Shown here one piece after another: positions 1-7,790 of a stretch of DNA of 24,888 nucleotides. Positions within the stretch are counted from its first letter, which is position 1; each line of letters opens with the position of its first letter. This DNA is from a virus. The translations under genes were made by a program, and so were the position numbers. The notes beneath the pieces are model-generated. The model saw nothing but the letters and a program-made list of their open reading frames with translations, was not told where the DNA came from and did not search any database. The stretch covers positions 1 through 24,888 of IMG/VR virus record IMGVR_UViG_3300037069_001462, one strand, 5' to 3'.

Positions 1-135
1 AACCGCGGCCCCCCCCCGCCCTGCCGACCTCGGCCGCCGTCGCCGCCGGCCCCCCCATGCGGGCACGCGGCCGGTATTTGCCAAAAATTTTCGAAAAAAC
101 GCGGCCGGCGTCTGCCGGGCGCGGGGAGTGGGGTG
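1..135. promoter_or_regulatory. Non-coding stretch upstream of the packaging genes, with AT-rich core
   Basis: No convincing gene is seen here. The stretch opens with two C-runs (9 Cs at 9-17, 7 Cs at 50-56). A 10-bp sequence ACGCGGCCGG occurs at 65-74 and again at 99-108, flanking an AT-rich core that holds the overlapping palindromes AAAATTTT (84-91) and TTTTCGAAAA (88-97). In a genome this rich in GC such an AT island just ahead of the packaging operon is a reasonable place for a promoter, a protein-binding site or a packaging signal. No clear -35/-10 pair can be read. The function is inference. Confidence 0.35.
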
Positions 136-591
136 ATGGCATTGCGGCCGCCGACGATGGGCAGCTTCAAGCCGGGGCAGTCCGGCAACCCGGCGGGCCG
201 GCCGAATGACGCCGAAGTGGTCGCACTGGCGCGCCGCTACACCGCCGACGCCATCCGCGCCCTGGTCGAAGTCTGCCGCTACGGCAAGGGGAGCGAACGC
301 GTCAGCGCGGCGACCACGCTGCTAGACCGCGGCTGGGGCAAGCCCAAGCAGGAGCTGGAAGTGGGCGGGCTGGCCGAGGCCGTCCATCTCCACCTATACG
401 CCGTGCAGCGCATGGAGGCGGTGCAAGTGGTCGCCGCCGATGTCGGCGGCGCGCCGATCGAGGGCGTCGCCGACGACTACCTGGCCGAGCTGCTGCCGCG
501 CATCGATGACCGGCTGCCGCATGAGGCCCTGCCGCTGTGGGACGCCGCTGCGCGCCCGGAAGGCGCCAATCCGAACCCGGAGGACGAATGA
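136..591 (+). CDS. DUF5681-like phage protein, possible small terminase subunit
   Basis: This 151-residue protein has near its N-terminus (about residues 11-23) the motif FKPGQSGNPAGRP, the hallmark of the DUF5681 family found in phage packaging regions. An Ala-rich helical part follows, with a segment ending LLDRGWGKP (about 64-72) that is typical of the same family. The C-terminal half is acidic and unrecognised. Start choice: ATG at 136 has GGAG at 125-128, seven bases upstream; GTG at 133 is in frame but less well placed. The stop overlaps the next start. Its position two small genes upstream of the large terminase suggests a DNA-recognition (small terminase) role. The family assignment rests on the motif; the terminase role is inference. 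Confidence 0.68.
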   Translation: MALRPPTMGSFKPGQSGNPAGRPNDAEVVALARRYTADAIRALVEVCRYGKGSERVSAATTLLDRGWGKPKQELEVGGLAEAVHLHLYAVQRMEAVQVVAADVGGAPIEGVADDYLAELLPRIDDRLPHEALPLWDAAARPEGANPNPEDE

Positions 592-923
592 TGCCCGATA
601 CGGCCCGCCACGCGGCCGAGGATGCCGCTGTCCTGCACCTCGCGCTTCGCCACCTGACCCGCGACGGCAAGCCGCCGCCGACGCTGCAGGCCCGTCTCAC
701 GCTCGCCCTGCTGCACGAATGGGGGGCGCCGTCCGGCGAGGCGCCCGAAATGACCGCCCTGGCGCACCGGATGGGTGTGGCGCGGCCGGTCCTGGCGCGG
801 GCGTTCAAGGCGCTGCAGCGCAAGGGGCTGCTGACGGAAACGACCGAGACGGTGCAACGCGTCGTGGTGAAATATCGCACGGTGCGGCGCCTGGCGCTGG
901 CGGTGCCGAAGGTGGCGGCATGA
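588..923 (+). CDS. Small winged-helix DNA-binding protein
   Basis: A 111-residue protein (110 if the second ATG, at 591, is used). GGAGG at 579-583 fits the 591 start best with 7-base spacing, but both ATGs overlap the upstream stop. Residues about 50-85 look like a winged helix-turn-helix: a helix TALAHRMGVARPVLARAFKA, then KGLL and a beta wing ending VVVKYRTV, as in MarR or replication-initiator-type domains. It is probably a DNA-binding protein, perhaps a regulator of the late genes or a partner in packaging-site recognition. It ends in an ATGA overlap with the next gene. The specific role is unknown. Confidence 0.6.
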   Translation: MMPDTARHAAEDAAVLHLALRHLTRDGKPPPTLQARLTLALLHEWGAPSGEAPEMTALAHRMGVARPVLARAFKALQRKGLLTETTETVQRVVVKYRTVRRLALAVPKVAA

Positions 924-1096
924 GCGGGAAGCCGCCGGCCGCGCCGTCCGACGGGCTGCCGACCGAGGCCGACGCCGATTGGTCCGACCCGGCATGGGAT
1001 GAGGCCGGGGAGCCGCTGCCGGGGGTGCCGGTCGACACGCCGGTACCGGCACGGCCGAGGCTGATCGATGATCCGCGGCAGATTCCGCTGCTGTGA
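920..1096 (+). CDS. Small acidic Pro-rich protein, unknown function
   Basis: A 58-residue reading frame with overlaps at both ends: its ATG lies in an ATGA overlap with the winged-helix gene, and its TGA overlaps the GTG start of the terminase. It is rich in Pro, Asp and Glu (for example DADWSDPAWDEAGEPLP) and ends DDPRQIPLL. No domain is recognised and it is probably largely disordered. The tight packing between two genes, leaving no spare bases, is the main reason to regard it as a real gene rather than a spacer. Confidence 0.55.
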   Translation: MSGKPPAAPSDGLPTEADADWSDPAWDEAGEPLPGVPVDTPVPARPRLIDDPRQIPLL

Positions 1097-3453
1097 GCGG
1101 GCAAGCGCCGACTGCGGCCGAGCTGGCGGCCAGCCGCAACGCGTTCGGGGTACTGCTGGCGCGCTATGCCCGCGATGCCCTGGCCTTCGTGCGCGAGGTG
1201 TTCGGCGCCGAGCCGGACGAATGGCAATGTCAGGCGCTCGATGCGCTGTCGCATGGCCAGACGCGCATTTCGATCCGCTCTGGACACGGTGTTGGAAAAG
1301 GTTGCGCACACGATACAATTGTGCCGACGCCGAAGGGCTTCCGCCGCTGGGGAGACCTCAAAGTGGGCGATGAGCTGTTCGGACGCGACGGCCGCCCGAC
1401 GCGCATCCGCGCGCGCTACGAGCGCGGCATTCTGCCGGTGTATCGCGTCACGCTCGATGACGGGACCAGCTGCGTTGTCGACGGCGACCATCTGTGGTCA
1501 TTGCGCGGTCGCAGCCAACGCGCCGTCGGCGAAGGCGGCGAACGCTGCGGCGATTTCGTCACGATTTCGACGGCCGCGTTGATGACGCGCGAAATCAAAC
1601 GCTCGAACGGCAAGGCTCTGGTGCGCCAGTGGGAGCTGCCGCGCATCCAGCCGGTCGAATACCCGCCGTGCAATCTCGCGTTCGATCCGTTCTGGCTGGG
1701 CAAATGGCTGGGCAACGGCGATTTGGAAGCGATCAAGCCGGGGCTGACCAATCTGGCCTGGCTGGGCCTCTCGCCCGACGGCCGTTATGTGCCGGACGCG
1801 TATCGGACGGCGCCCGTAGAGGCGCGCTACCGGCTGTTGCTGGGGCTGCTCGACACGGGCGGTTTCGCGGCCAGGGGCGCCGCGCAATTCATGTCGTCGT
1901 CGCAACCGCTGACCGAGTGCGTCGCCGAGCTGGTGCGGTCACTCGGCGGCAAGGCGGTCGTGTTCAATAGCGGCGTCGAACCGCCGGCCGACGGTCCCGG
2001 ACGCCCGCGCCGGCCGAAGCCGTATTACTCCGCGGAGCTGTGGCTGCCGCCGCCGTTCGCGCCGTTCATCAACCCCGAAAAGGCCGCGAAACTGAGCGGC
2101 GGCGAGCGGCATTTGGCGCGCTGGATCGAAAGCATCGAGCCGGCCGGCGAGGCGCGCGTGAGCTGCGTCACCGTGGCCGCCGCCGATGGGCTGTTCCTGG
2201 CGAACGATCACATTCCGACACATAATTCCACGATGCTGTCCTGGGTGATGGCGTGGTTTCTGCTCACGCGGTTTCCCTGCAAGATCATCGTCACCGCGCC
2301 GAGCGCGCCGCAGCTGTTCGACGCGCTGTGGGCCGAGCTGCGCGGCTGGATGAAGAAGCTGCCGGCCGCCTGGCAGGTGCTGCTGGATATTCAGTCAGAC
2401 CACATCTCATTGAAGGCGCGGCCAGACGAGGCGTTTATCAGCGCGCGAACCTCACGCGCCGAGAGTCCCGATAGTTTGCAGGGAGTCCACTCGCGCCACG
2501 TGCTGCTTGTGGTGGACGAAGCGGCCGGCGTGCCCGAACAGGTATTCGAGGCGGCCGGCGGCTCGATGTCGACGCCGGGGGCAATCACGATCCTCGCGGG
2601 AAATCCGACGCGCACGACAGGGTTCTTCTGGCGCACGCATAATCTTGAGGCGGCGCGGTGGTTCACGCTGCGGGTGTCCTGCCTGACCAGTCCGCGCGTC
2701 GACCCGGCATACTCCAAGGAAGTCGCAGAGCGTTACGGTATTGAAAGCAACCAATACCGCGTCCGCGTGCTGGGCGAATTCCCGCTGGCCGAGGGCGACA
2801 CGCTGATCCCGGCGGTGCTGGTCGAAGACGCGATGCGCCGGATGCCGGAAATCGATGACGCCGCGCCGGAGATTTGGGGCGTCGACGTCGCGCGCTTCGG
2901 TTCGGATTCATCGTGCCTGGTGAAGCGAAAAGGTTTCGTCATGCTTGAGCCGACGCGGCGCTGGCAGCAGCTCGACACGATGCAGCTGACCGGCGCGATC
3001 GTCTCGGAATTCAATTACGCGTCCAAATCCACGCCGCCGGCTGCCGTCGTGGTGGACGCTATCGGCATCGGCGCCGGGGTGGCCGATCGGCTGCGCGAGC
3101 TGGGCCTGCCGGCAATCGATGTCAACGTGGCCGAGAGTCCAAGCAGCGATCGGTTCGTGCGCCTGCGCGACGAATTGTGGCACGGCATTCGCGACTGGCT
3201 GGACAGCCGCAAAGCCTCGATGCCGTGGGACGACCAGCTGCGCGCCGAGCTATGCGCGCCGCGATACGGCTTCGCATCCGACGGGAAACTCAAAGTCGAG
3301 TCCAAGGACCAGCTGCGTAGCCGCGGCGTGCCATCGCCCGACAGCGCGGACGGTTTGGCTCTGACGCTGAGTCCGGCCGCCTATCTCGCCGCCGCTTATG
3401 GCGCGGCGCGGATGGGCAAACCGCTCCGCAGAAACATTCAAGGGATTGTGTGA
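1093..3453 (+). CDS. terL: Terminase large subunit (packaging ATPase/nuclease) interrupted by an intein
   Basis: The precursor has 786 residues and splices to about 478, a normal length for a large terminase. Exteins are residues 1-70 and 379-786; the intein is 71-378. The ATPase domain has the P-loop SGHGVGKG at 63-70, continued by S379-T380 after splicing, a Walker B strand LLVVDEAAG with D475 and E476, and a coupling motif LAGNPTRTTG at 501-510. The C-terminal RNase H-like nuclease has candidate metal ligands D598 (WGVDVARFG), D655 (VVVDAIGIG) and D753 (SADGLALTLS). It would dock on the portal, pump DNA into the prohead and cut concatemers. The GTG start overlaps the upstream stop and lacks a clear Shine-Dalgarno, suggesting translational coupling. 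The assignment is firm. Confidence 0.95.
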   Translation: MSGQAPTAAELAASRNAFGVLLARYARDALAFVREVFGAEPDEWQCQALDALSHGQTRISIRSGHGVGKGCAHDTIVPTPKGFRRWGDLKVGDELFGRDGRPTRIRARYERGILPVYRVTLDDGTSCVVDGDHLWSLRGRSQRAVGEGGERCGDFVTISTAALMTREIKRSNGKALVRQWELPRIQPVEYPPCNLAFDPFWLGKWLGNGDLEAIKPGLTNLAWLGLSPDGRYVPDAYRTAPVEARYRLLLGLLDTGGFAARGAAQFMSSSQPLTECVAELVRSLGGKAVVFNSGVEPPADGPGRPRRPKPYYSAELWLPPPFAPFINPEKAAKLSGGERHLARWIESIEPAGEARVSCVTVAAADGLFLANDHIPTHNSTMLSWVMAWFLLTRFPCKIIVTAPSAPQLFDALWAELRGWMKKLPAAWQVLLDIQSDHISLKARPDEAFISARTSRAESPDSLQGVHSRHVLLVVDEAAGVPEQVFEAAGGSMSTPGAITILAGNPTRTTGFFWRTHNLEAARWFTLRVSCLTSPRVDPAYSKEVAERYGIESNQYRVRVLGEFPLAEGDTLIPAVLVEDAMRRMPEIDDAAPEIWGVDVARFGSDSSCLVKRKGFVMLEPTRRWQQLDTMQLTGAIVSEFNYASKSTPPAAVVVDAIGIGAGVADRLRELGLPAIDVNVAESPSSDRFVRLRDELWHGIRDWLDSRKASMPWDDQLRAELCAPRYGFASDGKLKVESKDQLRSRGVPSPDSADGLALTLSPAAYLAAAYGAARMGKPLRRNIQGIV
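1303..2226 (+). mobile_element. In-frame intein (308 aa) in the terminase P-loop, with degenerate LAGLIDADG domain
   Basis: The intein begins at C71 (CAHDTIVPTPKG, splicing block A) and ends HN at 377-378, followed by S379 as the +1 nucleophile. Block B is near DGTSCVVDGDHLW with H133. Blocks F/G are near DGLFLANDHIPTHN. All residues needed for splicing are present. Between them is a LAGLIDADG-type homing-endonuclease remnant: motif one WLGKWLGNG (201-209) and motif two LLGLLDTGG (249-257). The eighth position of each motif, normally the metal-binding Asp, is Asn208 and Gly256. Only about 40 residues separate the motifs, which is short. The element probably still splices but can no longer home. 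Confidence 0.92.
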
Positions 3454-3475
3454 TGACCGCAACAAAGTGGGCGTA

Positions 3476-3739
3476 ATGGCCGAGGCAAAGGACGCCGAGA
3501 CGATCGAACGGCTGCGCAAGAACCCGTGCAGCTACTCGGTCGACATCCGGCATTTCGAGCAAGACGGCGAATGGTTCATCGGCATCGATTTGAATACGCC
3601 GCCGCTGACCGAGGCGCAGCTAAGGGGCATCGCGTGGGATCTGCGCACGGCCGCGCTGCTGATCGAAAAGGACGCCGCGAAAGTGGGCGAAAAAGTCGCG
3701 ACGAACCTGGCCGAAACCGACGCCGCGGGGAGGGCGTAA
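3476..3739 (+). CDS. Small conserved-looking phage protein, unknown function
   Basis: An 87-residue protein starting at ATG 3476, 22 bases after the terminase stop. There is no strong Shine-Dalgarno; an in-frame GTG at 3467 is an alternative. The middle (IRHFEQDGEWFIGIDLNTPP) reads like a small beta-sheet, followed by a helix rich in Ala, Lys and Glu (AALLIEKDAAKVGEKVATNL). No domain is recognised. Its place between terminase and portal is common for small phage proteins of unknown function. Confidence 0.6.
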   Translation: MAEAKDAETIERLRKNPCSYSVDIRHFEQDGEWFIGIDLNTPPLTEAQLRGIAWDLRTAALLIEKDAAKVGEKVATNLAETDAAGRA

Positions 3740-3741
3740 CG

Positions 3742-4038
3742 GTGGCCGTAACGCTCAATTTCTGGCCGGTGCGCCTGCAGCGCAGCGCGGACGTGACGGG
3801 CGGCCCGGCCGTGCTGGATTGCTCCGGCGGCGGCCCGCGTTGCACGGTGGCGCTGCCAAGAGCCGCGGAATCCGGCGTGCAGAGCGTGGCCTGCAGCTGC
3901 GGCGCGTTCGCGGCGATCGGACTGCTGGGCCGCGACGGTGATCCGCGTACGGTGCTGCTTCCGTGCCGCTTGGGTACGCCAAAAATCGCCCGCGTACCCA
4001 TTGACTTGCCGAGACGATCGCGGCGCACCTTGCTGTGA
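3742..4038 (+). CDS. Small Cys-containing protein, unknown function
   Basis: A 98-residue protein starting at GTG 3742, supported by GGAGG at 3729-3733 with eight bases between. It has five cysteines (27, 34, 51, 53, 75), with C51-S-C53 and the C27/C34 pair resembling metal ligands; this is not a standard zinc finger that I recognise. The C-terminus is basic (LPRRSRRTLL). The stop forms TGATG with the portal start. The last part of the gene also carries a hairpin element that recurs before the capsid gene, so the 3' end may be doing two jobs. The function is unknown. Confidence 0.55.
   Translation: MAVTLNFWPVRLQRSADVTGGPAVLDCSGGGPRCTVALPRAAESGVQSVACSCGAFAAIGLLGRDGDPRTVLLPCRLGTPKIARVPIDLPRRSRRTLL
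3972..4005 (+). repeat. Copy 1 of a GGGTACGCC...GTACCCATTGAC hairpin element
   Basis: A perfect 8-bp inverted repeat, GGGTACGC (3972-3979) with GCGTACCC (3992-3999), has a 12-base loop and is followed directly by ATTGAC. The same arms and the same ATTGAC occur at 11126-11160 with an unrelated loop. This copy sits inside the last codons of the preceding small gene, 32 bases before the portal start. It could be an RNA hairpin (processing or translation control) or a DNA operator. Confidence 0.6.
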
Positions 4039-6443
4039 TGGACCCTCTCACACGTGCGCAAGCCTACGGCCCGGCCGCCGCGGTCCCGTCCGCGATGGGG
4101 CACGGTCCCGATCCGCAGGCCGGGCTGCCGCTCGGACCCGGCGAGGATGCCCACGCCGAAACGGTGCTGATCGCCGAACAGCCGGGGATGGACGAAGAAC
4201 GCTTCTCCGCGGTGTTCATGGCGCTGCGCACCGAGGCGCGCGATTACAACGACCGCCTGGCGCCGTCCCGCGTGCGCGCGTTGCGGCAATACAACGGCGA
4301 GCCGCAAGGCGACGAGGAACCGGGCCGCAGCGCGGTGGTGCTGACGGATGTTCACGACACCATCGCCGCCGTCATGCCGTCGGTCATGCGGGTATTTGCC
4401 GGCGCCGAAAACCCGGTGGAATTCGAGCCGCACAGCGACGGCGACGAGGCCGCGGCGGGGCAGGCGACCGATTACGTCCAGCATGTCGTGTTCAACGAAT
4501 GCGACGGCTTCCGCGCGATCCACGATGCCACGCTGGACGCATTCACGCTCAAAGCGGGCTGGGTGCGCTGGTGGTGGGATACCGCGATTCGGGTGACATC
4601 CGAGCACTACACCGGCTTGTTGGAACCGCAATGTGCGGCGCTCATCACGCAACCGGGCGTGCGCGCCATGCGCGTCACCCGCCGGCCGGCGACCGAGGAA
4701 GAACGCATCGGCCTCGACGGTTCGCCCGAGGCGCAAATGGTGCAGTCGGCGCCTGGCGTGCCGCTGCTGCTGTTCGACGTGACACTGACCCGGCGCAATC
4801 CGCGCAATGCGGTGGCGGTCGGCGCGGTGCCGAGCGAATCCGTCTGGATCGATCCCGACGCGTCCGGCCCGCACGATGCGCGCGGCCTGTTCATCGTGCG
4901 CGAAGTCGGCGTGTCCGATTTGGTGGCGCTGGGCATTCCCGAGCAGCTGATCGTATCGCGGATCAGCGAACCGGCGGCGCGGCGCAATGACATGGTGACG
5001 CGGCGGCGCGACCGCCGGGCCGCCATGGTCAGCCGCTCCGCGCCGCCGGATCCGGCGCTGCGCCGGTTGACGTATACGGAAGGCTGGATCCGGGTTGACT
5101 ATGACGGCGACGGCATCGCCGAGCTGCGCCACGTGCAAGCGATCGGCGACAACGGCCAGGACATTCTGGCGCACGGGCCGGCATCCGAAATTCCGCTGTC
5201 CCGCATTACGCCGTTCTACGTGCCGCATAAGGCGATCGGCGAGTCCTACGCCGACCGGACCGGCGATCTGCAGGTCGTCAACACGCGGATCATGCGCAAC
5301 ATCCTCGATAGCATGACCGAATCCATCCATCCGCGGACGGTCATCAAGGACGGCGCCGTTCCGGTTGATGACGTGCTGAATACCGAGATGGGCGCGGTCA
5401 TCCGCGAGCGCGAAGCCGGCGCGGTGCGCGAGCTGACGAAGCCGTTCATCGGCCCGGCGGCGCTGCCGCTGCTCGACGTCACCGCCGCCATCCGCGAGTC
5501 TCGTACCGGCATCACCCGCGGCAGCCAGGGCCTGACCGCCGAAAGCCTGCAGAGCACGGCGCCGATCGCGGTCAGCGCGCAGCTTTCGGCCGCGCAGGAC
5601 CGCATCGAGCTGGTGTTGCGCTGCATCGCCGAGGGCTTGAAGCCGCTTTACAGCGGCGTGCTGGGCCTGATGTGCGCGCATCAAGATCGCACGCGCGTCG
5701 TGCGTCTGCGCGGCAAGTGGACGCCGGTAGACCCGCGGCCGTGGATGGCCGGCTTCAACGTGGTGGTGCGCGTCGGCGTTGGCCACGGTTCAAGCATGGA
5801 TCGCGTCGCCACGTTCGGCGCCATTGCGCAGAAGCAAGAACAAATTCTGGAGACGCTGGGACCGAACAACCCGCTGGTTACGATCGGCCAATACAGCAAC
5901 ACGCTCGCCGACATGATGGGCGCGGCCGGCATCGCCAACACCTCCCGTTACTTCAAGCCGGTGCCGCTCGATTGGAAGCCGCCGCCGCCGCCGCAGAAAC
6001 CGAGTCCCGATGAGCTGCTGGCGCAAGTCGAAGTGATGAAAAGCAACAATTCCGCGGCCGGCGACGCCGCGCAGACGCGCCAGAGGACGCAGCAAATGCT
6101 GTTGGACGATGATCGCCAGCGCGACCAGGCGCGCGTCGACGCGCTGCTCAAGGCGGCCGAGCTGCAGGGCAAATATCCGGGGACGCAACTGGATTTCCGG
6201 GCGATTTCGGCGCTGCTCAATCGCGACCCCGAGCTGACCATGGCGCTGTCGATGCCGCATGACGGCAGCACGGCGCCGCTTATCCCCCCGATCCCCGATG
6301 GCACCGCCAGCCCGGCCGCGCCCGGCAACAGTCTCGCCGATGCGCGCATGTTTCTGCCGCCGAATCTCATTACGGCGCTGGCGACCGCGGAGCGTGCCGG
6401 CGGTGCCACGCCAGGCGGCGCCGTGCCGGGTGGGCCGGCATGA
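4038..6443 (+). CDS. Portal protein
   Basis: An 801-residue protein, close in size to podovirus portals such as P22 gp1 (725). Support is the position straight after the terminase, a conserved region RSAVVLTDVHDTIAAVMPSV (about 99-118) typical of these portals, the segment GDLQVVNTRIMRNILDSMTE, and a long Gln/Ala/Arg-rich helical C-terminal part (about 655-725) after the run PPPPPQKP, resembling a barrel or coiled coil. It would form the dodecameric ring at one vertex through which DNA enters and leaves, with the terminase below it in assembly and the adaptor later. The start is ATG 4038 (GTG 4035 in frame), overlapping the upstream stop. The end overlaps the next start as ATGA. Confidence 0.85.
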   Translation: MDPLTRAQAYGPAAAVPSAMGHGPDPQAGLPLGPGEDAHAETVLIAEQPGMDEERFSAVFMALRTEARDYNDRLAPSRVRALRQYNGEPQGDEEPGRSAVVLTDVHDTIAAVMPSVMRVFAGAENPVEFEPHSDGDEAAAGQATDYVQHVVFNECDGFRAIHDATLDAFTLKAGWVRWWWDTAIRVTSEHYTGLLEPQCAALITQPGVRAMRVTRRPATEEERIGLDGSPEAQMVQSAPGVPLLLFDVTLTRRNPRNAVAVGAVPSESVWIDPDASGPHDARGLFIVREVGVSDLVALGIPEQLIVSRISEPAARRNDMVTRRRDRRAAMVSRSAPPDPALRRLTYTEGWIRVDYDGDGIAELRHVQAIGDNGQDILAHGPASEIPLSRITPFYVPHKAIGESYADRTGDLQVVNTRIMRNILDSMTESIHPRTVIKDGAVPVDDVLNTEMGAVIREREAGAVRELTKPFIGPAALPLLDVTAAIRESRTGITRGSQGLTAESLQSTAPIAVSAQLSAAQDRIELVLRCIAEGLKPLYSGVLGLMCAHQDRTRVVRLRGKWTPVDPRPWMAGFNVVVRVGVGHGSSMDRVATFGAIAQKQEQILETLGPNNPLVTIGQYSNTLADMMGAAGIANTSRYFKPVPLDWKPPPPPQKPSPDELLAQVEVMKSNNSAAGDAAQTRQRTQQMLLDDDRQRDQARVDALLKAAELQGKYPGTQLDFRAISALLNRDPELTMALSMPHDGSTAPLIPPIPDGTASPAAPGNSLADARMFLPPNLITALATAERAGGATPGGAVPGGPA

Positions 6444-6700
6444 GCGACCGCATGACGCCCGCCGATCGGCAGCTGCACGCCGAGGCCCTGCGCAACAACC
6501 CGCTGCTGGCGTCGCTGCTGGCCGCGATCCGCGAGGATTGCGTGAACACCTGGCAGACCAGCTCAAACGCAATGCAGCGCGAAGACCAGTGGCACCGGCT
6601 CATGTCCGTTCGCGAGCTGGAATCGCGCATCGATCGCGCGATTGACGACGGCAAGATGGCCACGGCGCGCGAAGGCCGGGCACGGAAGGCCGCGCTATGA
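6440..6700 (+). CDS. Small protein between portal and scaffold, unknown function
   Basis: An 86-residue, mostly helical protein with no recognised domain. It has ATGA overlaps with the portal gene before it and the scaffold-like gene after it, which argues for a real gene co-translated with them. It contains a Trp-rich middle (CVNTWQTSSNAMQREDQWHR) and a basic C-terminus. A role in prohead assembly would fit the position but cannot be read from the sequence. Confidence 0.6.
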   Translation: MSDRMTPADRQLHAEALRNNPLLASLLAAIREDCVNTWQTSSNAMQREDQWHRLMSVRELESRIDRAIDDGKMATAREGRARKAAL

Positions 6701-7752
6701 GCGGCAGCAACGGCAGCGCCGATCCGAATCCCGGCGGCTTCCGTCCGGCCGAGGAAGTCCCACGCCCGGAAAACCTGACCGTCGACGGCGCGCTGGACCG
6801 GCTGCGCGCGCGGCGCAAGCAAGCCCGGCCGGCGCGCCAGGCCGCACCCGAGGAAGCGCCGGCCGAGCACCCGCAAGAGCCGGACGCGAACCCGCTGGCG
6901 TACGAGGACGGCAACCCGCTCGCCGAGCCGGCGCGGCAGGATCATGCGGCACCGCCGGAGGAAGGCGGCGAGGAAGGCGAGGCCGGCAACGGCGCCGACG
7001 CTGATCCGTCCGTGACGGTGACGATCGATGGCCAGGCGCAGCCGGTGCGGCTGTCCGAGCTGATCGCCGGCTATCTGCGCCAATCCGACTACAGCCGGAA
7101 AACCCAAGCGACGGCCGCGCAGCAGCAGGATGTCGCGCAGGCGATCAAAGCCTACACCGAGCTGCGCGGGCAGCTCGAACAGCGGCTGCAGCGGTTCACG
7201 ACCGAGGCGATGAAGGAATTCAGCCAGCCGGTCGATTGGGTGGCGATGGCGCGCAGCGATCCGATCGGCTGGGCCGAAAAACGCGCGCGTTTCGACCAGC
7301 TCAAAGAGGCCGAGGCCGAGCAACAGCGCGTCGCCGGAGAACGCGCGCAAGAGGACACGCTTCGGAAAAAACAAATGCTGCAATACGGGCATCAAGTCTT
7401 GAGCCAGGCGATTCCCGGCTGGAAAGACGATGCCACGCGGCGAAAGCTCGCCGGCACGATGCGCGATTACGCCATTTCCGTCGGCTACACGCCGGACGAA
7501 TTGGCCGCGGAAATCCTCGACCCGCGCCAGCTCATCGTGTTGCACGAAGCCGCACAATTCCGCGCGCTGCAGGGCCGCAAGGTCACGCCGCAGCCGACGC
7601 CAGGCGGCGCGCCGTTGTCGCGTGGCGCCGCACCGGCACCGCAGCCGGCGCGGCAGGTGCAAATGGCCGAGCGCAATTTTCATGCGGCGCCGACGGTGGA
7701 CTCTGCGCTGGCGGTGCTGCGCGCCAAGCGCGAGTCCGCACGGCGCGGATAG
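6697..7752 (+). CDS. Scaffolding-like protein
   Basis: A 351-residue, highly charged protein. The N-terminal ~100 residues are acidic and Pro-rich. Then come a short beta segment (SVTVTIDGQAQPVRLSELIA), the motif GYLRQSDYSRKT typical of phage scaffold proteins, and a long Gln/Glu/Lys-rich helical part (about 130-235) likely to form a coiled coil. The C-terminus is basic with many Arg. This layout, and the place between portal and coat genes, fit an internal scaffold guiding capsid assembly. GGAAGG at 6684-6689 lies seven bases before the ATG, which is in an ATGA overlap. A hairpin follows the stop directly. Confidence 0.75.
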   Translation: MSGSNGSADPNPGGFRPAEEVPRPENLTVDGALDRLRARRKQARPARQAAPEEAPAEHPQEPDANPLAYEDGNPLAEPARQDHAAPPEEGGEEGEAGNGADADPSVTVTIDGQAQPVRLSELIAGYLRQSDYSRKTQATAAQQQDVAQAIKAYTELRGQLEQRLQRFTTEAMKEFSQPVDWVAMARSDPIGWAEKRARFDQLKEAEAEQQRVAGERAQEDTLRKKQMLQYGHQVLSQAIPGWKDDATRRKLAGTMRDYAISVGYTPDELAAEILDPRQLIVLHEAAQFRALQGRKVTPQPTPGGAPLSRGAAPAPQPARQVQMAERNFHAAPTVDSALAVLRAKRESARRG

Positions 7753-7771
7753 GACGGGGCGGAACCCCGTC
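7753..7771 (+). terminator. Hairpin after the scaffold gene, possible terminator or processing site
   Basis: A perfect 7-bp stem, GACGGGG (7753-7759) with CCCCGTC (7765-7771), has a CGGAA loop and starts right after the TAG of the scaffold gene. No T-run follows, so it is not a standard intrinsic terminator. It may slow transcription, mark an RNA processing point or protect the 3' end of the upstream message. It sits at the border between the head genes and the accessory block. Confidence 0.45.
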
Positions 7772-7790
7772 ATGTGGTCTAGGGGCCAGA

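Noticed and set aside
57-209. Short open frame from the ATG at 57 overlapping the first gene
   Set aside because: It has no good ribosome site, composition is not protein-like, and it collides with the well supported gene at 136.
3453-3476. ATG overlapping the terminase stop
   Set aside because: It opens a frame of only seven codons before TAA; the following gene is read from ATG 3476 in another frame.
4001-4035. TTGAC of the hairpin element as a sigma70 -35 box
   Set aside because: No -10-like sequence is found about 17 bases downstream at either copy, so a plain promoter is not supported.
3576-5786. 736-codon open frame on the minus strand
   Set aside because: It lies opposite the portal gene and the small genes before it. 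Its product is Arg/His/Ala-rich low-complexity, as expected for an antisense frame in GC-rich DNA; no domain or ribosome site.
6370-7773. 467-codon open frame on the minus strand
   Set aside because: Opposite the portal end and scaffold gene, with biased Arg-rich composition and no recognisable motif.
7753-7790. Standard Rho-independent terminator after the scaffold gene
   Set aside because: The hairpin is real but no T-run follows, so it is listed only as a possible terminator or processing site.
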